Shown: positions 8,103 to 17,846, counted from the first letter of the stretch. The stretch is 64,000 nt of DNA from Roseivirga ehrenbergii (GCF_001593005.1 NZ_LQZQ01000045.1:124001-188000), one strand, 5' to 3'. Notes: generated from the letters alone by a model not told the origin. Translations and numbers: made by a program.

Positions 8103-9422
8103 ATGCGAAAAATATCAATTCTGTTTGCCTTAGTCGTACTCATCATCGCTTCACCATTAACGGCACAAACTGATAAAGTCGAGAAGAAACTGATTCAGTA
8201 TGTAAATGACCATAATGATGAATATTTGAGTTTGCTGAAAGAGTTGATCAACATCAATAGCGGCACCATGAATTTTGAAGGTGTGCGTCAGGTAGGAGAT
8301 GTGCTCATGGAGAAGTTCAAGGCTTTAGGCATGGAAGTAGAATGGGTAGATGGATCGTCATTCAATCGGGCTGGCCATTTAGTAGCGCGTATTAAAGGTG
8401 GAAAAGGAAAGAAGATTTTAATGATCGGTCATTTAGATACCGTTTTCGAACCCGACAGCCCGAATCAGAAATGGTCTCAAGTAGATGAAAACACCATCAA
8501 AGGCCCGGGCATTGCCGACATGAAAGGTGGCGATGTAATTATTCTTCAATCGTTGGCGGCTTTGCATAGTGCTGGTTTGCTGAAGGAGATGAACATTACT
8601 GTAGTAATGACAGGCGATGAAGAACTTTCAGGAAGTCCCCTTTCTGAATCTAAAAAGGCATTGGTCGAAGCTGCTAAATGGGCTGATGTTGCTTTGGGTT
8701 TTGAGAACGGAGATGGAAATCCTGCTACTGTAAACGTAGCCAGAAGAAGTTCTTCAGGTTGGACATTGACAGTAACGGGTAATGCTTCACATTCTTCACA
8801 AATCTTCAAGCCAAAAGTAGGGGCGGGTGCCATTTATGAAGCCTCTAGAATTCTATACCAGTTTTACGATGAGTTGGCAGGAGAAGAATATTTAACCTTC
8901 AACCCCGGAATGATTGCAGGTGGAACAGAAGTGAGTTACAACAAGTCGGAAAATACTGGAACTGCGTTTGGAAAGAATAACGTAGTGTCGAAAGATGTAA
9001 CGGTAACAGGCGATATTCGTGCATTAACTCCAGAACAAATTACCAGGACCCAAGAAACCATGAAGCGAATTGTGGCCAATCATCTTCCAGGCACCAACGC
9101 TACAATCACTTTTGCTGAAGGTTATCCGCCTTTTGCACCAACCGAAGGGAATTATCAACTTATGAACTTGTTCAGTAAAGTGAGTCAAGATTTGGGTTTT
9201 GGGGAAGTGACAGCAGTTAATCCTGCCGATGCTGGTGCAGCCGATATTTCCTTTACTGCAGGTCATATCGAAATGGGAATTGATGCCATGGGAATGTCAG
9301 GCGCTGACGATCATACCATTAATGAAACTGGTGACCTTCGTGCTTTGCCAAAGCAGTCGAAAAGAGCAGCCGTTTTGATTTACAGACTTTATAAAGGGGT
9401 GGATTTGAAAACGAAGAAATAG
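8103..9422 (+). CDS. Exported M20-family metallopeptidase (glutamate carboxypeptidase-like)
   Basis: 439 residues with a signal peptide (MRKISILFALVVLIIASPLTAQ). Zinc-ligand motifs of the M20 family are in order: MIGHLDTVFEPDS (His and Asp), GPGIADMKGG (bridging Asp) and MTGDEELSGS (catalytic and ligand Glu), with a lid/dimerisation domain between about 210 and 330. Members such as carboxypeptidase G2 release C-terminal glutamate or hydrolyse di- and tripeptides. Location is periplasmic or secreted. It is transcribed separately from the upstream amidohydrolase, because a terminator lies between them. Confidence 0.92.
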   Translation: MRKISILFALVVLIIASPLTAQTDKVEKKLIQYVNDHNDEYLSLLKELININSGTMNFEGVRQVGDVLMEKFKALGMEVEWVDGSSFNRAGHLVARIKGGKGKKILMIGHLDTVFEPDSPNQKWSQVDENTIKGPGIADMKGGDVIILQSLAALHSAGLLKEMNITVVMTGDEELSGSPLSESKKALVEAAKWADVALGFENGDGNPATVNVARRSSSGWTLTVTGNASHSSQIFKPKVGAGAIYEASRILYQFYDELAGEEYLTFNPGMIAGGTEVSYNKSENTGTAFGKNNVVSKDVTVTGDIRALTPEQITRTQETMKRIVANHLPGTNATITFAEGYPPFAPTEGNYQLMNLFSKVSQDLGFGEVTAVNPADAGAADISFTAGHIEMGIDAMGMSGADDHTINETGDLRALPKQSKRAAVLIYRLYKGVDLKTKK

Positions 9423-9478
9423 GCAATATTGAATTAGCAAGTTTTTGGAGGCTGTAAGAAAAAGCGGCTTCCGAAAGC

Positions 9479-9652
9479 TTATTTGGCAGTCTTGGGTCTT
9501 AACCGAACTAAACCCAAAAATATTATTCCAATACCAATCCCTAAAAGAGCTCCACTGAAAAAGTCTGTCGTAGAAGCAAAGTGTGTTATGAATTGACTAG
9601 CAACAATAACAGACATGCCAGCAACAATGAGTATAAGTGATTTCTTTTTCAT
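9479..9652 (-). CDS. Small two-helix membrane protein
   Basis: A 57-codon reading frame from ATG at 9652 to TAA at 9479. The protein has two hydrophobic helices (about 4-21 and 31-49: GALLGIGIGIIFLGL) and ends in a basic tail (RLRPKTAK). It lies 65 bp downstream of the AI-2E exporter gene on the same strand and may share its transcript. Its composition and Met-Lys-Lys-Lys start look like a real small membrane protein, but I do not recognise a family. Confidence 0.55.
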   Translation of the reverse strand: MKKKSLILIVAGMSVIVASQFITHFASTTDFFSGALLGIGIGIIFLGLVRLRPKTAK

Positions 9653-9717
9653 TTTTCTTCGTTGTTTCTATATTTCAATCTAAAGTAAAAAAGGTGCTGT
9701 TCTTTAAAACTGAACCT

Positions 9718-10797
9718 TTAATCAGGTTCGTCAGCATCGAGCTGACTTCGCCCCATCAGTTTTACAATAAGGTCAGCATCTGGAATCTGTGCCAATATTA
9801 CTCTGGCCAATACAATTAAAGGCACCGACAGTAGCATTCCAGCAATTCCCCAGATATATCCCCAAATTACAAGTCCTAAAATAACGGCTACCGTATTTAA
9901 TGCTACTTTAGAACCCATCATCAGCGGTTCTACAACATTACCCCAAACAAACTGTGTGGCAATCAGAAGCAAAATGAAAAACAGATAATTGGAACCATTG
10001 TCAATTTGAATAAGGCCTAACAGAACAGGAGGGATGGTGGCCATAATTGACCCAACAGTAGGAATGAAATTCAGCATAAAAGCCAAGAAACCCCAAAATA
10101 GGGCGAAATCTACTCCAAAACCCCAACAAATCAGTCCAAAGAAAGCCCCCGTGCTCAAACTGGTGAAAAACTTCACCTTCATATAACTGGCTACAGCATC
10201 TTTAATTTCTACAAAGGCCTTGAGCAAACGTTGTTTGCCAATGTCATCGTCACCTTCTAAATAGTTAATGTATTTTTCATACTTCACAATACTACCCAAA
10301 ACGGCCACCAAATAAATAGCCGAAAGCACAAGGTTAAATACAAAATTACCCACCTCAGTGGCTACCATTCCTGAGGTGTTTAGCATCATTTCAGGAGAAA
10401 GAATTTGGTATAAAGTTTCAGTGAAGTCTCGTTCTTTTAAGGCAGAGAATCCCGGAATACTTTCAAACTGAATTACCAAGCTGTTAAGCTTATTCCCAAT
10501 TTGGGTTAGGAGTTTATCCTTCTGATCTACAATTTGTAAGCCCGTATCGAACACGATTAAGCCGACAAGAAATACAAAACCTAAAGTAAGTACCGTTATT
10601 ACCGTAATGCTTAGCATGTAGGGCCAACCTTTTCTGTCCAGATAAGCAATAACAGGCTGTAGCAAAATGCCAATGAAAATGGCAAAGGTCAATGGAATTA
10701 GGAGCGCAGATAATTCTTTGATTACGAGCACTATGACGATGCCCATAAAAAGTAACAGTATGTTTTTAATCGTTACAATGTTGTTATCGGGAAGCAT
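9718..10797 (-). CDS. AI-2E family transporter
   Basis: 359 residues with about seven to eight hydrophobic segments. The order is typical of the AI-2E/YdiK/PerM superfamily: two N-terminal helix pairs, a soluble loop (about 85-150, FESIPGFSALKERDF), then a C-terminal membrane block with LNFIPTVGSIMATIPPVLLGL and GNVVEPLMMGSKVALNTVAV. Family members export autoinducer-2 or act as Na+(Li+)/H+ antiporters, so the substrate cannot be fixed from sequence. Confidence 0.9.
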   Translation of the reverse strand: MLPDNNIVTIKNILLLFMGIVIVLVIKELSALLIPLTFAIFIGILLQPVIAYLDRKGWPYMLSITVITVLTLGFVFLVGLIVFDTGLQIVDQKDKLLTQIGNKLNSLVIQFESIPGFSALKERDFTETLYQILSPEMMLNTSGMVATEVGNFVFNLVLSAIYLVAVLGSIVKYEKYINYLEGDDDIGKQRLLKAFVEIKDAVASYMKVKFFTSLSTGAFFGLICWGFGVDFALFWGFLAFMLNFIPTVGSIMATIPPVLLGLIQIDNGSNYLFFILLLIATQFVWGNVVEPLMMGSKVALNTVAVILGLVIWGYIWGIAGMLLSVPLIVLARVILAQIPDADLIVKLMGRSQLDADEPD

Positions 10798-10893
10798 ATA
10801 ACGGGATTTACCGAAAAGTACGGAAAAATGAAGAATTGACCTGACTTCATCGAAATTTTCATTCTCTTATAAGGTGGGCATGGGTTTATATAT

Positions 10894-10901
10894 TAAATTT
10901 G
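10894..10901 (+). promoter_or_regulatory. -7 element of the accA promoter
   Basis: TAAATTTG matches TAnnTTTG exactly, 21 bp before the accA ATG at 10923. No good -33 TTTG is seen. The in-frame TTG at 10899 is part of this promoter, not a start codon. Confidence 0.55.
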
Positions 10902-10922
10902 TACATTGAATCAACTAAACTA

Positions 10923-11870
10923 ATGCTTTTGGAATTCGAACAACCAATTGTCAGACTTGAAGAGAAACTTGCTGAAATGAAAGAGCTTGCTGAAAACAGC
11001 AAAGTGAATGTAAGCGAGGACATAAAATCTCTAGAAAAGAAAATCCAAACCCTCAAGGAGGAAACTTATAAGAACCTAACCAGATGGCAGAGAGTACAGC
11101 TTTCCCGTCATCCAGATAGACCTTATACACTGGATTATATATATAGCATTACCGATGACTTTATCGAACTGTTTGGAGACCGAACGGTGAAAGATGATAA
11201 GGCAATGGTGGGCGGTTTGGGTACCGTTGATGGTCAAACAGTAATGTTTATTGGCCAACAAAAAGGTAGAAACACCAAGCAACGCCAGATGCGTAATTTC
11301 GGTATGGCCAACCCAGAAGGTTATAGAAAGGCACTTCGTTTAATGAAGATGGCCGAGAAATTCAACATTCCCATTGTTACTTTAATTGACACCCCAGGAG
11401 CGTATCCAGGTTTCGAAGCAGAAGAGCGAGGCCAAGGCGAAGCTATTGCTAGGAATATCAGAGATATGTTTATGCTCAAAGTGCCTGTCATCTGCATCAT
11501 TATTGGTGAAGGTGCATCGGGTGGAGCTTTGGGTATTGCTATTGGCGATAGAGTTTTGATGTTGGAAAACACTTGGTACTCTGTTATTTCTCCTGAATCA
11601 TGCTCTTCTATTTTATGGAGAAGCTGGGATTATAAAGAGCAAGCTGCCGAGGCGTTGAAACTTACCGCTCAAGACATGAAGGGCTTTGGTTTAATTGACG
11701 GAATTATCAAAGAACCGCTTGGCGGAGCACACCGAAATATTCCGTGGATGTGTAACGAACTTAAAAAGAATATTCTGGAAGAACTTAAAGCGTTAAGCGC
11801 CATGGATGCGAACGAGCGTATTGATTTACGTATTGAGAAGTTCTCTGACATGGGCTCAGTAATAGAATAA
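10923..11870 (+). CDS. accA: Acetyl-CoA carboxylase carboxyltransferase subunit alpha
   Basis: AccA, together with AccD, transfers the carboxyl group from carboxybiotin to acetyl-CoA to make malonyl-CoA, the first step of fatty acid synthesis. 315 residues from the ATG at 10923 ([16 protein letters not shown]), a normal length. The N-terminal coiled segment (5-50) precedes the crotonase-like core with [28 protein letters not shown] and [12 protein letters not shown]. AccD is not in the window, as is usual. A strong terminator follows at 11892-11930. Confidence 0.97.
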   Translation: MLLEFEQPIVRLEEKLAEMKELAENSKVNVSEDIKSLEKKIQTLKEETYKNLTRWQRVQLSRHPDRPYTLDYIYSITDDFIELFGDRTVKDDKAMVGGLGTVDGQTVMFIGQQKGRNTKQRQMRNFGMANPEGYRKALRLMKMAEKFNIPIVTLIDTPGAYPGFEAEERGQGEAIARNIRDMFMLKVPVICIIIGEGASGGALGIAIGDRVLMLENTWYSVISPESCSSILWRSWDYKEQAAEALKLTAQDMKGFGLIDGIIKEPLGGAHRNIPWMCNELKKNILEELKALSAMDANERIDLRIEKFSDMGSVIE

Positions 11871-11891
11871 AAAACAAAAATATTCTGATTG

Positions 11892-11930
11892 AAGAACCAC
11901 AAGGCCAGCGCTTTGTGGTTCTTTTGTTTT
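11892..11930 (+). terminator. Rho-independent terminator after accA
   Basis: An 11-bp perfect stem AAGAACCACAA / TTGTGGTTCTT (11892-11902 and 11913-11923) runs into ttttgtttt. Confidence 0.9.
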
Positions 11931-11959
11931 TAGCTACTTTCAGTTGTAAATATTGTTGT

Positions 11960-12646
11960 ATGGCTAAAAGTAAAATCAACTGGCGCAATCATTTTATCGA
12001 GCTTTTGGTGGTGGTTATCGGCATAACGATTGCCTTTGGAATGGAGAATTGGGTCGAAAAAAGGCGTGACAGAGAGAGTCAAATTAATTATTTGACTTCG
12101 TTAAGGGATGATATTACCAATGATGTTATAGAGTTGAACCATATTATGGATTCATCCAAAGTGCTTAATCGTAATATCGATTTCCTTATGCGCTATGTTT
12201 ATGCCAGTGGGCCTTTAGAAGATTTAAAATATAGTCACATCACAAGTACTTACTCAGCACCTTATTTCAATGCCAAAGACGGAACCTACCATTCGTTGGT
12301 TAATTCTGGTTCATTAGACATGATCAGTAATTATAAGCTGAGGGCGTCTATTACAGATCTATATAATTTTCATTATGACGAAATTTCTAAAGCAGATGAC
12401 TTTATTCATGACTTGGTCAATGGGCAAATCTATCCCTATATGATTGAAAACATTCAGTTTGGAAGCGCTCAATTTGGTCAAAACGAAATACTCGATGATA
12501 AGCCTTTAAAAAATAATAAGGTAAGAAACATGGTTGGAAGCTATACCAACCTACTTAAAGAAAGAGAAGCGATTTACCGTTTAACTTCCGTTAAGTGCGA
12601 TAGCTTACTGATAGATATAAATGCTGAGTTGGCAAAATTGAAGTAG
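11960..12646 (+). CDS. DUF6090-like single-pass membrane protein
   Basis: 228 residues from ATG at 11960. The in-frame GTG at 11915 lies inside the accA terminator and is rejected. One transmembrane segment (about 10-28, HFIELLVVVIGITIAFGMENW) is followed by a charged, mostly helical domain with a repeated hydrophobic pattern. The N-terminal pattern (hydrophobic helix, then ENW, then a long RDxI helix) resembles the Bacteroidota DUF6090 family of unknown function. Nothing in the neighbourhood suggests a role. Confidence 0.6.
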   Translation: MAKSKINWRNHFIELLVVVIGITIAFGMENWVEKRRDRESQINYLTSLRDDITNDVIELNHIMDSSKVLNRNIDFLMRYVYASGPLEDLKYSHITSTYSAPYFNAKDGTYHSLVNSGSLDMISNYKLRASITDLYNFHYDEISKADDFIHDLVNGQIYPYMIENIQFGSAQFGQNEILDDKPLKNNKVRNMVGSYTNLLKEREAIYRLTSVKCDSLLIDINAELAKLK

Positions 12647-12735
12647 ATGATTTAAGCTTTGAACGAAAGCAAAAAAAGTACGACCTTTAAAAACGGTTCA
12701 AATCAAGATTTCAAGAATAAGGCAAAACAAACAAC

Positions 12736-13410
12736 ATGCAACTCAACCTCATTGAAGAATTTTTATTAATAGCCCTTGATGACGAAAAAGGTCAATTCGT
12801 TATCGACTCCACTCATTTGTACTTTGGCTTTGCAGGAGCCATTCTGCTAGAAATGGCACTTCGCGAAAAGATTGATGTATCAGGAGATAAGCTTAAGCTT
12901 ATTCATGACGAATATGAAGTAGAAATGGTCATTAACAAAGTGATAGATCAGATCAAGGATTCAAAGCCTCGCAAACTGAAAAAGTGGATTGAGGTTCTGT
13001 CAAAACAGGCCAAGGAGCTTAAAGAGGATACATTATTTGGACTTCAGAATAAAGGTATTTTACGGAAGGAGGAGCATAAGATTCTCTGGATTATTCCGAA
13101 CAATAAATACCCAACCACTAATATTACTCCAGAAAATAAAGTAAGGCAACGCTTGAGTGATGTCATGCTTCGAGGGGCTAAATCAGAAGCGCGTGATGTA
13201 ATGCTTTTGAGCTTAATTGATGTTTCAGATCTTACCAAAGAGGCTTTTCGAGATAAGGAAGAGTACAATGTGGTGAAGAAGAGGATCAAAGAAGTGACGC
13301 AGGATATTAAAATTAGCCAAAGCGTGAACAAAAGTATCCGTGAAATTCAGGCGGCCATTATGGTAGCCATGATGTCGGCTATTATTGTAACGACTGTTAC
13401 GCCTAAATAA
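12736..13410 (+). CDS. GPP34 (GOLPH3/Vps74-like) family protein
   Basis: 224 residues. The start NLIEEFLLIALDDEKGQF and the helical continuation FGFAGAILLEMALREKI are hallmarks of the GPP34 fold (PF05719), known from eukaryotic Golgi phosphoprotein 3. That protein binds phosphatidylinositol-4-phosphate and sorts glycosyltransferases. Bacterial members are found mainly in Actinobacteria and scattered elsewhere and have no settled function. The C-terminal 25 residues are hydrophobic (AIMVAMMSAIIVTTV) and may insert in or lie on the membrane. It precedes sufS by 34 bp and could be cotranscribed. Confidence 0.85.
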   Translation: MQLNLIEEFLLIALDDEKGQFVIDSTHLYFGFAGAILLEMALREKIDVSGDKLKLIHDEYEVEMVINKVIDQIKDSKPRKLKKWIEVLSKQAKELKEDTLFGLQNKGILRKEEHKILWIIPNNKYPTTNITPENKVRQRLSDVMLRGAKSEARDVMLLSLIDVSDLTKEAFRDKEEYNVVKKRIKEVTQDIKISQSVNKSIREIQAAIMVAMMSAIIVTTVTPK

Positions 13411-13444
13411 TCAAACATTTAGTAAATCTTTTGACGCTTTTACT

Positions 13445-14656
13445 ATGCAATCGCTGAAGTCCGAATTTCCGATTTTTGAGACTGCAAGAAAAGAGGGTAA
13501 GCCTCTGATTTTTTTAGACAATGCTTCCACCACCCAAAAGCCTCACTGCGTAATTGATGCTATTTCTGGATTCTATACTGGTTATTATGCGAATGTAGGC
13601 CGAGGCTTATATTGGCCGGCCACGGCTGCTTCTTCTAGTTATGATCAAGCCCGTGAAAAGGTGAGATCATTCATCGGAGCCTCTTCTAAAAAGGAAGTGA
13701 TTTTTACTTCAGGAACCACGGATGCTGTTAATAAAGTAGTCAACTCATTTCTGTTACCACAGTTGAAAAACGGTGATGAAGTGCTGGTTTCAGAAATGGA
13801 GCACCACAGTAATTTTGTTCCTTGGCAGCAGGCTTGTGAATCGAAGGGAGCGCAACTGAAAGTGATTCCGCTAGATGCTGAGCTGAACTTAAACCTTAGC
13901 CAGCTAGCTTCCATGTTGACAAGCAAGGTGAAAATTTTGGCCATAACAGCAATTTCCAATACGCTGGGGGTGAAGAATGATTTAAAGAGTATCATCAATT
14001 TAGCTCATCAACATAACATCAAGGTTTTTGTAGATGCCGCACAATTGCCGCTTTCAGAAAAGATTGATGTTCAAAAAATTGATTGCGACTTTTTGGCTTT
14101 TTCCGGGCATAAGGTTTTTGGTCCAACAGGAATAGGTGTATTGTATGGAAAGCAGGCCTTGCTGGAAAACATGTCTCCATTAGCGTATGGTGGAGGAATG
14201 GTGCAGAAAGTGAGTATCGATGAAACGATCATGGCGGATCTGCCATCCAAGCACGAAGCTGGAACCCCCAATATCGCTGGAGCAATTGGTTTAGCAGCTG
14301 CAATTGACTTTATCAATTTAGTCGGAGTGGAGGAAATCGGTAGGTACGGTGCTGAGTTAAGAAAATACGCAGTGAAGCGTTTATCAGAAATCGAAGGCTT
14401 AACTCTTTTGGCCAAAGAAGCAGAGGGTACTGCCATACTTTCTTTTACCATGGAAGGCATTCACCCCCATGATATTGCTGCATTTTTAGCCGAAAAAGGT
14501 ATTGCAGTTCGTGCAGGCCACCATTGCACACACCCTTTAATGCACAAACTTGATATTGGCGGAACTGTCAGGGTTTCATTCAATATTTATAATTCTACAG
14601 AAGAAGTGGATTTGCTCAAAAATACCCTAGACGAAATCAAAAGCTTCTTTTTATGA
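13445..14656 (+). CDS. sufS: Cysteine desulfurase, SufS type
   Basis: PLP enzyme that removes sulfur from cysteine and holds it as a persulfide for Fe-S cluster assembly. 403 residues. The PLP lysine is Lys223 in FSGHKVFGPTGIG, and the persulfide cysteine is Cys361 in RAGHHCTHPLM, the group-II (SufS/CsdA) signature. The N-terminus (FLDNASTTQKP) is typical. It overlaps sufU by 4 bp (ATGA), indicating translational coupling. sufB, sufC and sufD are not in the window. Confidence 0.95.
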   Translation: MQSLKSEFPIFETARKEGKPLIFLDNASTTQKPHCVIDAISGFYTGYYANVGRGLYWPATAASSSYDQAREKVRSFIGASSKKEVIFTSGTTDAVNKVVNSFLLPQLKNGDEVLVSEMEHHSNFVPWQQACESKGAQLKVIPLDAELNLNLSQLASMLTSKVKILAITAISNTLGVKNDLKSIINLAHQHNIKVFVDAAQLPLSEKIDVQKIDCDFLAFSGHKVFGPTGIGVLYGKQALLENMSPLAYGGGMVQKVSIDETIMADLPSKHEAGTPNIAGAIGLAAAIDFINLVGVEEIGRYGAELRKYAVKRLSEIEGLTLLAKEAEGTAILSFTMEGIHPHDIAAFLAEKGIAVRAGHHCTHPLMHKLDIGGTVRVSFNIYNSTEEVDLLKNTLDEIKSFFL

Positions 14657-15081
14657 ACGACCGTCTAAAAGCACTTTACAAAACTCAAATACTGGTCCAT
14701 GCCAAAAGTCATTTTAATGAAGGTGTTTTGGAGGATTATACACATAAGCTTCAAGCTTATAATCCAGTATGTGGCGATCAATTTGACCTGTACTTAAAGT
14801 TCGAAGACAATATTATTCAGAATACTTCCTTCAAAGGCTATGGGTGTGCTATTTCAAAGGCCTCAACTTCCGTATTGACAAAACACTTGTTAGGTAAAAC
14901 TAGGAGCGAAGCAAAAGCATTGATTGAGCTGTTTTTGAAGGTTATTGATCCTGAGAGCAGTGAATCACCCGAATCGTTAACTTCTGACGAAGAACTTTTG
15001 GCCTTCGCTTCCGCCCGCGAATTCCCAGAGCGCCTAACCTGCGCCAACCTAGCCTGGAAAAAACTGAAGGAGGTTTTATGA
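14653..15081 (+). CDS. sufU: SufU-type Fe-S assembly / sulfur-acceptor protein
   Basis: 142 residues of the NifU-N/IscU fold. The three conserved cysteines are Cys40 (NPVCGD), Cys65 (GYGCAIS) and Cys130 (RLTCANLAW), with Asp42 as the fourth ligand. The insert before the last cysteine (ESSESPESLTSDEELL) is typical of SufU rather than IscU. In Gram-positive bacteria SufU is a zinc-dependent sulfurtransferase that accepts persulfide from SufS, and the coupled sufS start supports the same pairing here. The last 6 bp overlap the convergent gene. Confidence 0.92.
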   Translation: MNDRLKALYKTQILVHAKSHFNEGVLEDYTHKLQAYNPVCGDQFDLYLKFEDNIIQNTSFKGYGCAISKASTSVLTKHLLGKTRSEAKALIELFLKVIDPESSESPESLTSDEELLAFASAREFPERLTCANLAWKKLKEVL

Positions 15082-15717
15082 GGTTTGTTTCAGTTGCCTC
15101 TTAGCTTCCTTTAGTATTTGTATTTCTTCATATTCTAACTGTAGCCCTTCGTAAGTTTTATTAAGTGGAAGATAGTCATTATAGTAAAGGCTCTTTACCA
15201 AGTTTCTATACTGAACTAAATGAGAAGGTGATTCTAACCTAAAGCCAAATTTAAAATACTCGTCATTATATTTGAAAGATATGTAACTATCTACACCGGC
15301 TGAATAAGCTGGCCCTCCATAATATCTATATTTGTCAAACAAGATATCGTCAAATAGTAGTTCGTTTAAAGTATGGCCGACTTTATATTGTAAATCTTGA
15401 ATTTCGGGCCAACTATAGATTTTTTCATTAATGGCAATGCCATCAGTTGTGATGGATAGATATCCTTCTAATTTCCCGTACTTATACTCTTTTGCATGAT
15501 ATCCCCAATAACTAGCAATAGGCATTAAAGAGAAGAGAATAATAAGAGTGAGTGTAACCGTGTAATCATAGTATGCATTTAGTTCAAAATAGGAACTAGT
15601 AATTACGATAAGCATAAAACTGAGCCAACTGAAATTCATTAATCTTCGAGAAGTGATTTTCCAAGAGATACCTTTCCCTGGTGTAAATAATTTAGCATTG
15701 AAGCTGATAGTTCTCAT
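15076..15717 (-). CDS. Hypothetical membrane protein with two N-terminal helices
   Basis: 213 residues, family not recognised. Hydrophobic segments at about 29-46 and 50-70 form a helical hairpin, followed by a soluble domain (75-213) rich in Tyr and Lys with beta-type patterns (GYLSITTDGIAINEKIYSWPEI). The layout resembles YcxB/PH-like bacterial membrane proteins in which a PH-like domain follows two helices, but this is inference. It is convergent with sufU, the stop codons overlapping by 6 bp. Confidence 0.65.
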   Translation of the reverse strand: MRTISFNAKLFTPGKGISWKITSRRLMNFSWLSFMLIVITSSYFELNAYYDYTVTLTLIILFSLMPIASYWGYHAKEYKYGKLEGYLSITTDGIAINEKIYSWPEIQDLQYKVGHTLNELLFDDILFDKYRYYGGPAYSAGVDSYISFKYNDEYFKFGFRLESPSHLVQYRNLVKSLYYNDYLPLNKTYEGLQLEYEEIQILKEAKRQLKQTS

Positions 15718-15823
15718 TATTTAATAAATACAGGTATTTAAGTTTTATTTAAACCAATCAATGAAGTTAATACGATCACCCAACCTTTCCCTATTTCGTC
15801 TAACATTTTAATTCATTTCAAGT

Positions 15824-15831
15824 TAACTTTG
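15824..15831 (+). promoter_or_regulatory. -7 element of the ispG promoter
   Basis: TAACTTTG matches TAnnTTTG, 17 bp before the ispG ATG at 15849. This leaves a very short 5' leader. No consensus -33 element is visible. Confidence 0.5.
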
Positions 15832-15848
15832 GAGCAAGCATAAAACGC

Positions 15849-17834
15849 ATGGATTCAGCAGTAAGCGCAGTAAAGAAATACTGCAACAGCCTAGTAAAAT
15901 ACAGTCGAAGAAAAACCATTCCCGTTCAGGTGGGCAGTGTAACCATTGGAGGCGATGACCCTATTGTGGTGCAGTCGATGACCACGATTGATACCATGGA
16001 CACCATGGGGTCGGTGGAGCAAACTTTGCGCATGGTGGCTTCAGGTTGCGAACTGGTGCGTATTACAGCCCCAAGCTTAAAAGAAGCCGAAAACCTTCGC
16101 GCTATTAAGGAAGAACTGAAAAAGCGCGGTTGTAATGTTCCGCTTGTAGCCGATATCCATTTCACTCCAAACGCGGCAGAATTGGCGGCCAAAATTGTAG
16201 AAAAGGTAAGGGTGAACCCAGGCAACTATGCCGATAAAAAGAAATTTGAAAATATAGAATACACTGACGAAACTTATCAGGCGGAGTTGGACAGAATTCG
16301 TGAACGCTTTACGCCTTTAGTAGAGATTTGTAAAGCGCATGGAACTGCCATGCGGATTGGGACTAATCACGGTTCGCTTTCGGATAGAATCATGAGCCGC
16401 TATGGCGATACTGCTCTAGGCATGGTGGAATCGGCACTTGAGTTTTTGCGTATTTGCGAAGACTTGGAGTACTATAATATTGTACTTTCCATGAAGTCGA
16501 GCAATACACAAGTGATGGTGGAGGCCTATCGTTTGTTGGTGCAGAAATTAGATGAAGAAGGCCTAAAACCTTATCCATTGCATCTGGGTGTAACCGAAGC
16601 AGGTGAAGCCGAAGACGGTCGAATCAAATCTGCAGTGGGTATTGGTACTCTGTTAGAAGATGGGCTAGGAGATACTGTCCGTGTTTCTTTGACAGAGGAA
16701 CCAGAATTCGAAGCCCCAGTAGCGCAAAAGCTAGTTGATCGTTATCATAACCGACATGAACATAAAACCATAGCTGAGATTGACGAAAACCCGATTGATC
16801 CGTTCTTGTATCACAAACGTCAGTCGAGAGAAGTAGTAAATATTGGCGCTTCTAATGTGCCACGCGTCATTGCCGATTTGAGTCAGTTTGAAGAAATTAC
16901 CATTAAAGATTTAAAGAACGTTGGACACTTCTATTTGCCAGAACCTGATAAATGGCGAATGAATGACCAAGGTGCAGACTACGTTTATTCAGGCAATAAG
17001 GCGATCGATTTTATGCTACCGAATGGCTTGAAGGAGTTGGTCGATTACCCGCAATGGAATGATTTAGAAGATAAGGCAAATCGTTTTCCAGTTTTCACTT
17101 TCGATCAATTGGCCGAAGCAGAAAATGCTGATGATCAGCTCAATTTTATAAAGCTAAAAGCCGATGAATTGTCGGAAGATGTAATGTTGGTGTTGGAGGC
17201 TTCTAACTTGGTTGTGATCCTCGAAACTGAGAATGAACATGCCATGCCTGCTTTGAGGCGCTTCTTTTTCGAACTGGTGAAAAGGAAGTTGTCGGTTCCG
17301 GTCATCGTGTCTAGAAACTACACCGTTACTGATGCCGAGGAGTTCTTGATTCATGCGTCTACCGATTTTGGTGGTCTGTTAGTCGATGGATTTGGAGACG
17401 GTGTAATGCTTCAGGTAGATAAACAGTCCGATAAGGAAACTCAACTGGCTGATTTAAAGTTGAAGAACGAGACAGGCTTTGGGATTTTACAAGCGGCTCG
17501 TACGCGAATGACCAAAACCGAATATATTTCTTGTCCGTCTTGCGGAAGAACCTTGTTCGATTTACAAGAAACCACGGCTATGATCCGAAAACGCACCGAT
17601 CATTTGAAAGGTGTGAAAATTGGAATCATGGGCTGTATTGTAAATGGTCCAGGAGAAATGGCCGATGCAGATTACGGTTATGTGGGTTCGGGCAAAGGAA
17701 AGATTACCCTGTACAAAGGTCAGGAAGTAATGAAAAGGGGAGTAGCCTCTGAAAAGGCTGTGGACGAATTGATTGACATTATTCGCGAAGATGGTAAATG
17801 GTTAGAACCCGAATTGGTAGGTGCTGAACTTTAA
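15849..17834 (+). CDS. ispG: 4-hydroxy-3-methylbut-2-enyl-diphosphate synthase, long form
   Basis: IspG (GcpE) reduces the cyclic diphosphate MEcPP to HMBPP in the MEP isoprenoid pathway, using a 4Fe-4S cluster. 661 residues, against about 370 in E. coli. As in Chlorobi, Bacteroidota and plants, a large insert (about 290-540) separates the TIM barrel (VGSVTIGGDDPIVVQSMTT, LVADIHFTPNAA) from the C-terminal reductase-like domain. Cluster ligands are in ISCPSCGRTLF and MGCIVNGPGEM. DUF6728 follows 12 bp later. Confidence 0.96.
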   Translation: MDSAVSAVKKYCNSLVKYSRRKTIPVQVGSVTIGGDDPIVVQSMTTIDTMDTMGSVEQTLRMVASGCELVRITAPSLKEAENLRAIKEELKKRGCNVPLVADIHFTPNAAELAAKIVEKVRVNPGNYADKKKFENIEYTDETYQAELDRIRERFTPLVEICKAHGTAMRIGTNHGSLSDRIMSRYGDTALGMVESALEFLRICEDLEYYNIVLSMKSSNTQVMVEAYRLLVQKLDEEGLKPYPLHLGVTEAGEAEDGRIKSAVGIGTLLEDGLGDTVRVSLTEEPEFEAPVAQKLVDRYHNRHEHKTIAEIDENPIDPFLYHKRQSREVVNIGASNVPRVIADLSQFEEITIKDLKNVGHFYLPEPDKWRMNDQGADYVYSGNKAIDFMLPNGLKELVDYPQWNDLEDKANRFPVFTFDQLAEAENADDQLNFIKLKADELSEDVMLVLEASNLVVILETENEHAMPALRRFFFELVKRKLSVPVIVSRNYTVTDAEEFLIHASTDFGGLLVDGFGDGVMLQVDKQSDKETQLADLKLKNETGFGILQAARTRMTKTEYISCPSCGRTLFDLQETTAMIRKRTDHLKGVKIGIMGCIVNGPGEMADADYGYVGSGKGKITLYKGQEVMKRGVASEKAVDELIDIIREDGKWLEPELVGAEL

Positions 17835-17846
17835 AATAGAAATGTG

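Noticed and set aside
11915-11959. GTG start extending the DUF6090-like protein
   Set aside because: It falls inside the accA terminator stem; the ATG at 11960 gives the expected N-terminus.
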